From Methylocaldum szegediense (GTDB taxonomy: Bacteria > Pseudomonadota > Gammaproteobacteria > Methylococcales > Methylococcaceae), in NCBI RefSeq assembly GCF_949769195.1, contig NZ_OX458333.1:496001-560000 (forward strand): a stretch of 64,000 nucleotides of DNA, given 5' to 3'. Position numbers and translations under genes: made by a program. The notes below the pieces were generated by a model. It ran no database searches. It was given only the letters and a program-made list of their open reading frames with translations, and was not told the origin of the DNA. Each line of letters opens with the position of its first letter. Position 1 is the stretch's first letter. This document shows positions 8,440 to 16,926 of this stretch, piece by piece.

Positions 8440-9579
8440 ATGGCACAGCAGCGGTCGCCTGATCAGGGATTCACGCCGTCTATCGAAAAAATAACGGTAT
8501 CGGATCGTCGTATCCTCAGGCTGAAAGGCGGCTGGAATCTGCGAGGCCTGTCGACAGATAGCCGCAGCCTTCGCGAGCAGCTAAAAGCCTATGCCCGCGA
8601 CGAAACTTGGGAGTGGGATATCCGCGATGTCGCCGCCCTGGACAGCGCTGGGGCTTTTTTGCTTTGGCGAGCCTGGGGTGAACGTCTTCCCGACAAGCTC
8701 CAAGTGCGGCCCGAACAGGCATCGACGTTCAGTCGCTTGCAGCAATGGTCGGCAAGACCCTTCGAGCCGATTGTTCGACAACCAAAGCCGGTCGGCGAGC
8801 GCATCCGCGGCCTTGTTTCCGCCGGGACGGACCATTTGACGTCGCTCGTTTCGATTCTTGGACAACTGATATTGGATGTGGGGCATCTGCTGCGTCATCC
8901 GAGCGATGTACCCTGGCGGGAGATTTCGGCCGCGATTCACGAAACCGGCGGGCGCGCCTTGGGCATTACCGCCCTGGTTGGTTTTCTCATAGGCATCGTG
9001 GTCAGCTATCTCTCATCCCTGCAATTGCAAGCCTTCGGCGCGCAAATCTATATCGTCAACATCCTCGGATTGAGCATCATTCGGGAACTCGGTCCGCTGC
9101 TTGCGGCCATCCTCGTGGCTGGGCGCTCGGGATCGGCCATGACCGCGCGTATCGGAGTGATGCGAGTCACTCAGGAATTGGATGCGCTCGAAGCGCTCGG
9201 TATTTCCCGTTCGCTACGCCTCGTTTTTCCAAAGGTCGTCGCATTGGCGATCGCGCTTCCTCTCCTGGTCGTCTGGACTGATGCGATCGCATTGCTCGGC
9301 GGGTCCATCGCCGCTCATTTCGAACTGGGGGTGGGCTACTATCAATTCGTTACGAAATTGCCCGATGCGGTGCCGGTAGCCAATTTCGCGATTGGATTCG
9401 GGAAGGGAGCGGTATTCGGGTTGTTTATCGCCGTCCTGGCTTGCCATTTTGGCCTGCGCATAGAGCCAAACACTGAAAGTCTGGGTAATGAAACAACGCG
9501 CTCGGTGGTCGCATCGATAACCTTGGTTATCTTGATCGACGCCGTTTTTGCGATCCTTTTCCGCAACATCGGTTTGTAA
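8440..9579 (+). CDS. mlaE: MlaE-type ABC permease with N-terminal STAS domain
   Basis: Permease of an MCE-type phospholipid ABC transporter. In the 379-residue product, residues ~14-105 form a STAS-like domain (MlaB-like, with ALDSAGAFLLW), and from ~150 onward is the MlaE permease with five or six hydrophobic segments and the family motif IIRELGPLLAAILVAGRSGS. In E. coli MlaB and MlaE are separate; the fusion is common in other proteobacteria. The stop overlaps the ATG of the ATPase gene by 1 nt, so the two are translationally coupled. Confidence 0.92.
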   Translation: MAQQRSPDQGFTPSIEKITVSDRRILRLKGGWNLRGLSTDSRSLREQLKAYARDETWEWDIRDVAALDSAGAFLLWRAWGERLPDKLQVRPEQASTFSRLQQWSARPFEPIVRQPKPVGERIRGLVSAGTDHLTSLVSILGQLILDVGHLLRHPSDVPWREISAAIHETGGRALGITALVGFLIGIVVSYLSSLQLQAFGAQIYIVNILGLSIIRELGPLLAAILVAGRSGSAMTARIGVMRVTQELDALEALGISRSLRLVFPKVVALAIALPLLVVWTDAIALLGGSIAAHFELGVGYYQFVTKLPDAVPVANFAIGFGKGAVFGLFIAVLACHFGLRIEPNTESLGNETTRSVVASITLVILIDAVFAILFRNIGL

Positions 9580-10358
9580 TGGAGAACGATAAGAACGATC
9601 CCGTCATCCGAATGGAAGGGATATGGACCTGCTTCGGGAAAAACGTGGTTCACCAGGACATCAGCCTGTCTCTGGATAAGGGGGAAATTTTCGGTTTGGT
9701 CGGCGGTTCAGGAAGCGGAAAAACGGTCTTGCTGCGTGAGATGATTGGGCTTCAGGAGCCGTCCCGTGGCAAAGTCTATCTTTTCGGTGAGTGTCTACAA
9801 GAGATTCCGGTCAGTCGCCATCAACAGCTCCGCAACCGTTGTGGTGTGCTTTTTCAAGGTGGGGCTTTGTTCAGCGCTCTGAGCGTGTTCGAAAACATCG
9901 CATTCCCTTTGCGCGAATTCCGTGTATTCGATGAGGAACTCATCGATCATTTGGTGCGAATGAAGCTCACGATGGTTGGATTGAGCGAGAAAGCTGGGTT
10001 ATTGATGCCGTCCGAATTGTCTGGCGGCATGATCAAACGTGTCGCGTTGGCGCGGGCGCTGGTAATGGAGCCGGAACTGCTCTTTCTCGACGAACCTACA
10101 TCCGGACTCGACCCTGTACTGAGTGAGGAATTTGTCGATTTGTTGAGCGCTCTGCACCGGGAGTTGAGGTTTACGGTGGTGATGGTGACTCACGACTTGG
10201 ACACGGTGAAAGACTTATGCACGAAGATCGGCGTGTTGGCGGATCGGCGCCTCGTCGTCTGCGGCCCGATTTCGGACGCATTGGCTTCCGAACACCCGTT
10301 TGCACGGCATTATTTTCACGGGAAGCGCGGTCACCGCGTTTTCGAGCGGATCGGTTGA
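9579..10358 (+). CDS. mlaF: MlaF-type ABC transporter ATPase
   Basis: The 259-residue ATPase energises lipid transport between inner and outer membrane. It has Walker A GGSGSGKTVLL (about residue 43), the ABC signature LSGGMIKRVALARAL, Walker B with LLFLDEPTSGLDP, and the switch His in MVTHDLDTV. Gene order permease-ATPase-MCE protein-lipoprotein with 1- to 4-nt overlaps supports one operon. Confidence 0.94.
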   Translation: MENDKNDPVIRMEGIWTCFGKNVVHQDISLSLDKGEIFGLVGGSGSGKTVLLREMIGLQEPSRGKVYLFGECLQEIPVSRHQQLRNRCGVLFQGGALFSALSVFENIAFPLREFRVFDEELIDHLVRMKLTMVGLSEKAGLLMPSELSGGMIKRVALARALVMEPELLFLDEPTSGLDPVLSEEFVDLLSALHRELRFTVVMVTHDLDTVKDLCTKIGVLADRRLVVCGPISDALASEHPFARHYFHGKRGHRVFERIG

Positions 10359-10359
10359 T

Positions 10360-11274
10360 ATGGGTAGAGAGAGTTATGCATTCCTGACGGGATTGTTCGT
10401 AGTCATTTTAGGTGCAGCATCCATCATCGTAGCCTTGTGGCTGGGTAACTACGGTGAAGAGTACAACAGCTACTATGTCGTCACTCAGGGATCGGTTTCG
10501 GGACTCAATCCCGAATCCACCGTTCTTTATCGGGGCGTGAATGCCGGCAAAGTCTCTTCAATCAGCTTCGATCCCAAAGACCGGCGGAACATTCTCGTAC
10601 GGGTCGAACTGAATAAGGATCTTCCGATCACCCAAGGAACCTACGCTAAGTTACGCGTCCAGGCATTGACCGGCTTGGCTCAGGTGGAATTGTTCGACAC
10701 CGGTGAACAACCTGAGCCTTTGCCGACGGACCCCGACAATCCCGCACGTATTCCGCTACGACCTTCGCTGTTCGACAAGCTGACCGAATCTGGGCAAGAC
10801 ATCCTCACCCAGCTCGGTATTTTGGCGAACCGGCTCAACAGCTTACTGAACGAGGGCAATCGCGAGCGGATTCAACGGATTCTGGAGTCGGTTGCAATCG
10901 CCGCGGAACAATTGGCGACATTGGAAGAAAGCATGGACGAGATGCTTGCAGAGGTGCCGGCCCTGAGCGGCGAGGCGCAACGTATGATGGCCGGAATTTC
11001 TCGTCTTACCGATGAGCTAGGAACCGCCGTGAAGGAGATTCGGAGCCTTACGAAAACCACTCAAGACTTAGTTGCCGCCGGGAACTCGGCGAGCGAAGTC
11101 ATTGTAGAGACCACTCTACCCAAGATAAATGCATTGCTCGACGAGACCCGTTCGGTGGCCACCAATATCCGAGATTTGTCCGATATGTTGAGAGATGACC
11201 CGCGGACTCTCTTGTTCGGTCCGCCCAAACAAGTACCCGGGCCGGGGGAACCGGGTTTTCGGGAGCCTAAATGA
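10360..11274 (+). CDS. mlaD: MlaD-like MCE domain protein
   Basis: The 304-residue substrate-binding subunit has an N-terminal membrane anchor (residues ~8-28), one MCE domain (~38-115, with VSGLNPESTVLYRGVNAGKV), and a long helical C-terminal part (about 140-285) likely to form coiled coils or a tube across the periplasm. It is longer than E. coli MlaD (~180 residues) and closer to the longer MCE proteins of many proteobacteria. The ATG at 10360 follows the ATPase stop directly; more upstream starts would overlap the ATPase gene by 20 codons. Confidence 0.9.
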   Translation: MGRESYAFLTGLFVVILGAASIIVALWLGNYGEEYNSYYVVTQGSVSGLNPESTVLYRGVNAGKVSSISFDPKDRRNILVRVELNKDLPITQGTYAKLRVQALTGLAQVELFDTGEQPEPLPTDPDNPARIPLRPSLFDKLTESGQDILTQLGILANRLNSLLNEGNRERIQRILESVAIAAEQLATLEESMDEMLAEVPALSGEAQRMMAGISRLTDELGTAVKEIRSLTKTTQDLVAAGNSASEVIVETTLPKINALLDETRSVATNIRDLSDMLRDDPRTLLFGPPKQVPGPGEPGFREPK

Positions 11275-11864
11275 CAAAAGTCTTTATAAAGGTAAATCTG
11301 TTTCTTTTGGTGCTGCTGATCTCTAGCTGCGCTGTCATACCGGAAAGGTCTGCCCCCGTGAGGCTGCACGACCTAGGGCCGCTGCCCAGCCACGCAGACC
11401 GTGCACCGGCGCCATGGGCTTCGGTGCGCGTCACGGCCCCAGAATGGTTGAAGGATGACCGAATTCGCTATCGCTTGGCCTATGCCGACCCCACCCGGGT
11501 AGGTGTATACACTTTGGATCGTTGGGTGGCGCCACCGCCGGAACTTGTGGCGCTGCGCTTCAACCTTTCGGGTGACGGTGGGCCGTTTCAGATTCGGATC
11601 GAACTTCAGGCGTTCGAACAGATTTTTGAACGACCCGACTTTGCCAAGGGAGTGATCCGTTTTCGAGCCTCGGTTTACGATCTCGGCAGTAGAAAACGAT
11701 TGGCCGAACGGACATTCGAGCTCGACAAGGTTTCGCCCAGTCCAGATGCTGCCGGAGCCGTAGTTTCTTTAGCCAATTTGGCCGATGAGGCCATAGAGGA
11801 GGTTCGAGGTTGGATCAGCAGGACGGACCTCATGCGCGAGACATCTCCTCAGGGGACTCGTTGA
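11271..11864 (+). CDS. ABC-type transport auxiliary lipoprotein
   Basis: The 197-residue product has a lipoprotein signal (LLISSC, acylated Cys20), then the fold expected of the ABC_trans_aux/PqiC family: RVTAPEWLKDDRIRYRLAYA followed by a Tyr/Asp-Arg-Trp segment typical of this family. These lipoproteins partner MCE proteins at the outer membrane. The start ATG overlaps the stop of the MCE gene (ATGA), so it is the last gene of the operon. Confidence 0.85.
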   Translation: MTKVFIKVNLFLLVLLISSCAVIPERSAPVRLHDLGPLPSHADRAPAPWASVRVTAPEWLKDDRIRYRLAYADPTRVGVYTLDRWVAPPPELVALRFNLSGDGGPFQIRIELQAFEQIFERPDFAKGVIRFRASVYDLGSRKRLAERTFELDKVSPSPDAAGAVVSLANLADEAIEEVRGWISRTDLMRETSPQGTR

Positions 11865-12230
11865 GCGACTTTCAGCAGCGGGAACGCGAATGAAACGTTC
11901 GTTTCTGGAAACAATGCTGATACTGGTGGTTGCTCAAATCCTGAGTATAACGAATGGTTATTAGAAAAGTCTTCTTTTCTAAATAACCGATAGTTTTGAT
12001 TTTAAAAGGAAAATTCTATGGAATATCGATTGTGTGAAACCTTTGCAAAAAAAAGTGGACACATAGATTTTTTTCTTTAGACTGTGCCCAGCTTTACGGA
12101 CGAAGCGCCAAAACATAGAGTCGTCAAAGAGGAGGAAAGCCCCCTTGCGGGGCAATATAACTATATACGAGAGCACTAAACAAAGCGCGTCGCCGACGCG
12201 GTGCGCTACAACAATAACAATAATGATACT

Positions 12231-12255
12231 GCCCGCATTAAGCGGGCTTTTTTTT
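12231..12255 (+). terminator. Strong Rho-independent terminator, plus strand
   Basis: Perfect stem GCCCGC/GCGGGC, loop ATTAA, followed by eight T. It ends either the mla operon transcript (367 bp downstream of its last gene) or a small RNA upstream. Confidence 0.85.
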
Positions 12256-12265
12256 AGCCGCTGGC

Positions 12266-12290
12266 CAAAAAAAGCGACCGCTAGGGTCGC
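12266..12290 (-). terminator. Rho-independent terminator, minus strand
   Basis: On the minus strand a stem GCGACC/GGTCGC with a 5-nt loop is followed by seven T. It lies about 195 bp beyond the stop of the TonB-dependent receptor gene and probably ends that transcript. Confidence 0.7.
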
Positions 12291-12483
12291 CAAGAGGAGG
12301 AGAACTTTTGGCCGGACTCAATCGACAGATCGACCTTAATCACGCCAAAGGATGCTGAGGTTGGTATAAAGTATATACCCTTATATCTGTCTTTTTCATA
12401 AGATTTTCTTATGAAAGAAATAGCCGGCCTTTATTACCTCCCGAAAAATAATGTGTAAATCAATGTACGCCGAGTAGGCGAAG

Positions 12484-14799
12484 TTACAGGGAAAGTTTTA
12501 ACCCAACCCATCCAGCCCTGGGTGCACCGATGCCTACGAAGCGCGGATCGGTGTACTGGTCGCCCAGCACTTCGTCGGCCTCGCCATACAGTCCAAAGGT
12601 GTAATAGCGTTTGTCGAACAAGTTGTCGATCCGGGTGAACAGGGCTACATGCTCGTTGAACCGGTATTCGCCATGCAGGTTAAATACGGCGTATTCCCTC
12701 AGCGGTTGGTTGAGATTGGCCTCGTCGCCGCGGAAGTATTGACCGCTGTTGTAAATCATGTTCGCCCCGATCACCAAGCCCTTGAGCACTTCGACATCCG
12801 TGTAGATTTTCAGCATGTGCTTCGGAAGACCGGGAATGCGGTTGCCTTTTTCCACTTCGATCTGCCCGTCGTCGTCCGCATTAGGATTGTTCGGGCTGCT
12901 GGCCAAGAACGGTGTACGGAACGTGGCGTCCAGCAGGGTGTAATTGATTCCGAACCGCACCCGCTCGAACGCTCCGTTGAGTCCCAGTTCGATGCCCCGA
13001 CGGCGGGTCTTTCCGACGTTGTCGAAATAGCCCTGGTTAGTGAGATTGCCGCTGCTGATGAAGATGATGTCGTCGTGGTTTTCAGTCTGGAACAGCCCGG
13101 CATGCCAGTTGAGCTTCCCACCCCAAAGCTGCGCGAACTCACCCCGAAAACCGGCCTCCCAGGTCTTGGACACCACTTGATCGAGCGGCGGGTCGGCAAG
13201 GAACGCATTCGGTAGCTTACAAGGCGCCTCAGGGTTCGCACAGGTCAGCTCGACCGGCGTCGGAGCGCGGTTCGATTCACTGTAGCTGCCGTAAACCGTG
13301 AATTCCGGCATGAAGGCATATACCAGGCCAGCCGACGGGTTGAAGCGTTCAAACTTGTGGAAGCCGTTCAGGTCATCCCCGTATTGGTCGTCGAGGCGAA
13401 TGAACGAGAGGTTGTAGCGCCCTGCGGCCGTGATCGACAACTTATCGGTTACCGACAGGGTGTCGCTGAAATAAATTCCGTGGTGTCGGACATGGGCATG
13501 GACCCTCACCCGCGACTCGCCCACAAAGACTCCGCTGCCGATGGTGCCCCGGTCATCAGTCAGCGAAGCAAGCTCGGTGTCCGAGCTGAAATGAATGCGT
13601 GCTTCGTCGTAGCTGCCGCCGACCACGAGGCGATTATGCATGCCGAACATATCGTGTTCAAAAGCACCCTGTAGGCTGCCGCCGTAGCTGCGCTGGTTGG
13701 TTTGGCTGGTGTTGTTGGTCGCGCCTTCGACAGCGTCGCTGGCCAGCACGTTGTTGCCGTTGATGTCCTCGACGAGCTCCTCGTCGTCGTCTTCCTCCTC
13801 GCACAGGAAACCTTCGTGTTCGTCTTCCTCGCACTCCTCGAAGTCGGAATCGTCGCCGTTGAAGGTCTTGACCCGGTTTTGCCGGAAATAAGCGTTACCC
13901 GACAATTCGAAATTGTCGGTGAGCCAGGTGCTACCGTCCAAAGAGGCCAGGAACAAGCGCGTGATGCTGCGGTCGGGATGGGTGAAGATTGCTTCCGGGT
14001 CCTTCTTGGCCAATTGCAGCGGCAGCGCGCCGTTGCCGATCATCCGATTGTTGTTGGCGGCCAAGGTCAGATTGAGTTTCGAACGTTCGTCTTGCCAACT
14101 GAACGTGCCGAAGGCCTGCTTGACGTCAGTGGGCGAAAAATCGCGCCAGCCGTCCTCGTAGAAGCTCTTGAGGTCGACGAAATAACCGACGGTACCGTTG
14201 TTCCATCCACTAGTAACTTCCTGCCAGTGCCGGCCCCAGGATCCGCCCGCTACTTCGACAGTATGTCCAGGCGCGGAGAAACCCGTTTTGGTACGCATTG
14301 AAATGGCTCCGCCGAGGCTGTTCAAGCCATACACCGCGTTCGACCCGGAATGTAGCGTTGCTCTTTCGATGGCACCTTCTGGGATCAGGTCCCAGTTAAC
14401 GGTATCGCCGAACGGTTCATTGAACCGGATACCGTTGACGTACACGGACAACCCTTGGGGCAATCCGAGCAGCGGCGATGCGGTAAATCCCCTGAACTGA
14501 ACATCGGGCTGGAAGGGGTTGTTCTGGGCGTCATTGACGCTGACACTCCCGAAATGCCAACGCATGTAATCCGCCAGAGAGGTACTCTCGAATTGATCTA
14601 GTTGTTCCGACGTAACCGATTGCACGGGCGACGGAACCTTACTCGCCGGCACGCCCGAGACCATCAATGGCGTTTCGTCTACGATTTCAACCGTGCCGAG
14701 CTCGACAGCTCCCCCGGTCTCCTCCGCGGCAACAGCTGCCTCTGCACCGACCAGAACCAGCAGCGTGGTTCCGGTGTAACGTATTCTTCTTATAAGCAT
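12484..14799 (-). CDS. TonB-dependent receptor with extremely acidic segment
   Basis: Outer-membrane TonB-dependent receptor, 771 residues from the ATG at 14799 (GGGGG 7 nt upstream; an in-frame GTG at 14811 overlaps that site). After a signal peptide come a plug domain (~50-165, with SVYVNGIRFNEPFGDT and SGSNAVYGLNSLGGAIS) and a 22-strand-type barrel ending GWVGLKLSL. Residues 316-345 are unusual: 20 of 30 are Asp or Glu, with two Cys (FEECEEDEHEGFLCEEEDDD is part of it). Two more Cys lie in a second loop (LTCANPEAPCKLP). It is next to a MoxY-like two-component system and divergent from mxaF, so a metal or metallophore ligand, lanthanide or calcium, is plausible but unproven. The substrate could also be a siderophore. 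Confidence 0.9.
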   Translation of the reverse strand: MLIRRIRYTGTTLLVLVGAEAAVAAEETGGAVELGTVEIVDETPLMVSGVPASKVPSPVQSVTSEQLDQFESTSLADYMRWHFGSVSVNDAQNNPFQPDVQFRGFTASPLLGLPQGLSVYVNGIRFNEPFGDTVNWDLIPEGAIERATLHSGSNAVYGLNSLGGAISMRTKTGFSAPGHTVEVAGGSWGRHWQEVTSGWNNGTVGYFVDLKSFYEDGWRDFSPTDVKQAFGTFSWQDERSKLNLTLAANNNRMIGNGALPLQLAKKDPEAIFTHPDRSITRLFLASLDGSTWLTDNFELSGNAYFRQNRVKTFNGDDSDFEECEEDEHEGFLCEEEDDDEELVEDINGNNVLASDAVEGATNNTSQTNQRSYGGSLQGAFEHDMFGMHNRLVVGGSYDEARIHFSSDTELASLTDDRGTIGSGVFVGESRVRVHAHVRHHGIYFSDTLSVTDKLSITAAGRYNLSFIRLDDQYGDDLNGFHKFERFNPSAGLVYAFMPEFTVYGSYSESNRAPTPVELTCANPEAPCKLPNAFLADPPLDQVVSKTWEAGFRGEFAQLWGGKLNWHAGLFQTENHDDIIFISSGNLTNQGYFDNVGKTRRRGIELGLNGAFERVRFGINYTLLDATFRTPFLASSPNNPNADDDGQIEVEKGNRIPGLPKHMLKIYTDVEVLKGLVIGANMIYNSGQYFRGDEANLNQPLREYAVFNLHGEYRFNEHVALFTRIDNLFDKRYYTFGLYGEADEVLGDQYTDPRFVGIGAPRAGWVGLKLSL

Positions 14800-14860
14800 A
14801 GAAACCCCCACGATTTCAGCAGAACCGCAAATGGTAGGGGAAGTTGTCAGAATAGAATAT

Positions 14861-14876
14861 GGGAAAAATTCCCAAG
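14861..14876. promoter_or_regulatory. Palindrome upstream of TonB receptor gene, shared with mxaF region
   Basis: GGGAA-AAA-TTCCC followed by AAG lies about 62 bp upstream of the receptor start, beside the response-regulator stop. The same 8-mer TTCCCAAG, also next to an inverted repeat (GGAAA-T-TTTCC), occurs at 17113-17120 between the kinase gene and mxaF. This is a candidate common operator. The hairpin could instead be a weak terminator for the regulator gene. Confidence 0.3.
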
Positions 14877-14878
14877 AT

Positions 14879-15526
14879 TTAGGCTTTCAGCAGTCCGTAC
14901 TGGTAAGCGAGCCGAGCCATTTCCGCGGTGGTGCTCACATTGAGTTTGTTTTTGATCAGGGTTGTGTAATTGCCGACAGTTTTATAGCTGAGACGGAGTT
15001 CGTCGGCGACCTCCCGCGTCGTGTAGCCTTTGGCCAGCAGGCAGAACACGTCGAATTCGCGCGCCGAAAGCGCGTTCAGATCTGTGGCCGCATCCTTTCC
15101 AGCAATGGTTTGCGCCAGGAGTTTCTGAGCGATTTCCGGTTCCACATAGGTTTCTCCGCCGGCCACTTTTTTCACCGCTTCGACCAAAGTTTCGGGAGCG
15201 CTGCTCTTGGTGATGTAGCCCTTGGCTCCGGCCTCCAGTGCTCTGAGCACATAGACCAGCTCGTCGTGAATGCTGAATACCAGTACCTTGGCGCCTGGAT
15301 CGCGGCTAGAGATGCGGCGAATCGAAGCGAGTCCGCCTATTCCCGGAAGGCTTAGGTCCATGACGACGACATCGGGCTGCCACTCGGTATAGAACTGGCA
15401 GGCTTCTTCGCCGCGTTCGGCTTCGCAGACGACTTCGATATTCTCGCTTTGGGACAGCAAGAGTCGATAGCCCGCGCGAACCACGGCATGGTCATCGACT
15501 AACATAACAGTGATTTTCGGATTCAT
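14879..15526 (-). CDS. LuxR-type response regulator, partner of MoxY-like kinase
   Basis: NarL/FixJ-class regulator of 215 residues. The receiver domain has the acidic pair VDDH (11-13), phospho-acceptor Asp57 in VVMDLSLPG and the conserved Lys in GYITKSS. The C-terminal LuxR HTH is at ~150-210 (LSAREFDVFCLLAKGYTTRE...LSYKTVGNYTTLIKNKL). The ATG at 15526 overlaps the kinase stop (ATGA), showing coupling. In methylotrophs LuxR-type regulators of this kind (MxaB, MoxX) control mxa genes, and the position facing mxaF supports that. Which named regulator it matches cannot be settled without a tree. Confidence 0.92.
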   Translation of the reverse strand: MNPKITVMLVDDHAVVRAGYRLLLSQSENIEVVCEAERGEEACQFYTEWQPDVVVMDLSLPGIGGLASIRRISSRDPGAKVLVFSIHDELVYVLRALEAGAKGYITKSSAPETLVEAVKKVAGGETYVEPEIAQKLLAQTIAGKDAATDLNALSAREFDVFCLLAKGYTTREVADELRLSYKTVGNYTTLIKNKLNVSTTAEMARLAYQYGLLKA

Positions 15527-16926
15527 GGAAATACATCTCCGCACGGTACGCAGACTTCGAGAGACACGCCTTCGCCGGGCTTGGTTCGGAGTTGGAACTG
15601 CCCGCCGAGGCTCGCAACTCGCTCACGAATGCCGAGTAAGCCGAAACCGCGTCTAGGTTGATTCGAATCAAATCCACGTCCGTTATCGCCGATTCTGAGC
15701 TGAATCCAGCTTCGGGCATGCTGTTCAATCTCTTCATTCTCTTTAATCCGAAGCTCGATCTGAACGCTGTCGGCTTCAGCGTGCTTGACGATATTCGTAA
15801 GGCATTCCTGAACAATGCGGAACAGGTGAATCTTAGCCGTGCCAGCGCGCTCTTCGATATTGTCATCGCATTCAAAGTGCAGGTTAACGCCGGGATTGCG
15901 ACTTCTCCAGCTTTCGATCAGATCTTCCAACGAAGCGATCAGCCCTAATTCATCGAGCATGAGAGGGCGCAGACGACGCATCATTCCGCGTACCACGCCA
16001 AAAAGGCGATCACAAATGGCCATGATGCGCTCGAGTGCATCGTTATCTTGAGGACGGCCGTCGCGTTTCCGTAAAGAGGCGGCCATGATCTTTATCGCGC
16101 TCAATGACTGGCCGAGTTCATCGTGAAGCTCCTGAGCCAGATAGCGTCGTTCTTCTTCCTGGATCGCCAGGGATTGTTGTGTAAGCGCACGATTGTCGTC
16201 GCGAGCTTTTTCCAGGGTCGAGGCCATGTGGTTGAAGGCTTGGGAAATCCGATTGAATTCCGGTAAAGAAAAGCCCGGCAATCGCCTTCCGTAATCGCCT
16301 CGCTCAATATCTTCGAGACCATCCAGAATGACGTCGACGCACCGCAAGGCTCGCCCTACGGTTATATGGACAAGGGCGTAGATGGTTGCTGCCAACACCG
16401 CGATCAGAATCAAGAAACCGATAGCCTCGCTCCAAGCTTCGGCGATTTCATCTTCCGGGTTGGCTTCGATGAGAATGCTCATGGCATCGTTGCCGGCGGT
16501 TTCGACGCGTTTTTCGGCAACGATGGACCCGGGTCTGACTGCCCAGGCAAACCAGCCGGGTACTTTGGCGGTGTGCTGATTCCGCCTCGCAGCCAGGTCG
16601 ATGAGAGTGGGTTCGACCTGCGGTTGTCCAAACGTGCGTCCATCGGCTGGATTGGAAGTCTGGCGTACCTCAATTCGGAGATGCCGGGTCTTGTCTAGTC
16701 TGTTCAGTTGAGAGAACCAGTTTCCGAGGGAATCCGCAGAGCTCCGGTTCTCCGATAAGCCGATTTCGATCAATTGCAGCGCTAGATTGACCGTGGAGTC
16801 GATTTCCTCCGCCACCGATCGGCGGGCGTTGTGAATGGCGAACAGGGTGCCCAAGCCAAGTATCGCAAGCATGGTCAGCACGATCATCAGGTTCAGGCGA
16901 AAACGTAAGCTAAGACTCTCGTGCAT
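15523..16926 (-). CDS. Membrane sensor histidine kinase, MoxY/MxaY-like
   Basis: The 467-residue kinase has TM1 (~13-32), a ~135-residue periplasmic region of the LapD/MoxY type (starts RRSVAEEIDSTVNLALQLIE), TM2 (~169-188), HAMP (~188-240), a HisKA_3 dimerisation helix with phospho-acceptor His268 (YLAQELHDELGQSLSAIK), and a C-terminal HATPase with IGDNGRGFD and GFGLLGIRERV. It is the first gene of the kinase-regulator operon and diverges from mxaF by 397 bp. Established work in a gammaproteobacterial methanotroph ties the kinase MxaY to the lanthanide switch; this gene is a candidate for that role by context and domain type. Confidence 0.92.
   Translation of the reverse strand: MHESLSLRFRLNLMIVLTMLAILGLGTLFAIHNARRSVAEEIDSTVNLALQLIEIGLSENRSSADSLGNWFSQLNRLDKTRHLRIEVRQTSNPADGRTFGQPQVEPTLIDLAARRNQHTAKVPGWFAWAVRPGSIVAEKRVETAGNDAMSILIEANPEDEIAEAWSEAIGFLILIAVLAATIYALVHITVGRALRCVDVILDGLEDIERGDYGRRLPGFSLPEFNRISQAFNHMASTLEKARDDNRALTQQSLAIQEEERRYLAQELHDELGQSLSAIKIMAASLRKRDGRPQDNDALERIMAICDRLFGVVRGMMRRLRPLMLDELGLIASLEDLIESWRSRNPGVNLHFECDDNIEERAGTAKIHLFRIVQECLTNIVKHAEADSVQIELRIKENEEIEQHARSWIQLRIGDNGRGFDSNQPRRGFGLLGIRERVASLGGQFQLRTKPGEGVSLEVCVPCGDVFP

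Larger units (their letters stand above)
11865..12483. other. 620-bp gap with several hairpins, possible sRNA
   Basis: No supported protein. In order: a near-perfect 14-bp AT-rich inverted repeat at 11956-11988 (loop TCTT, no T-tract), a GCCCC/GGGGC hairpin at 12139-12153 just after AGAGGAGGA, a GC-rich palindrome GCGTCG-C-CGACGC near 12187-12199, the plus terminator at 12231-12255, the minus terminator at 12266-12290, and a perfect 10-bp inverted repeat TTTCATAAGA/TCTTATGAAA at 12394-12416. Structure ending in a strong plus-strand terminator would fit a small RNA from about 12.1 kb or the 3' UTR of the mla operon. Confidence 0.4.

Noticed and set aside
12145-12339. Small plus-strand ORF with a good ribosome site (TTG start)
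   Set aside because: It would run through a strong terminator and gives a low-complexity product.
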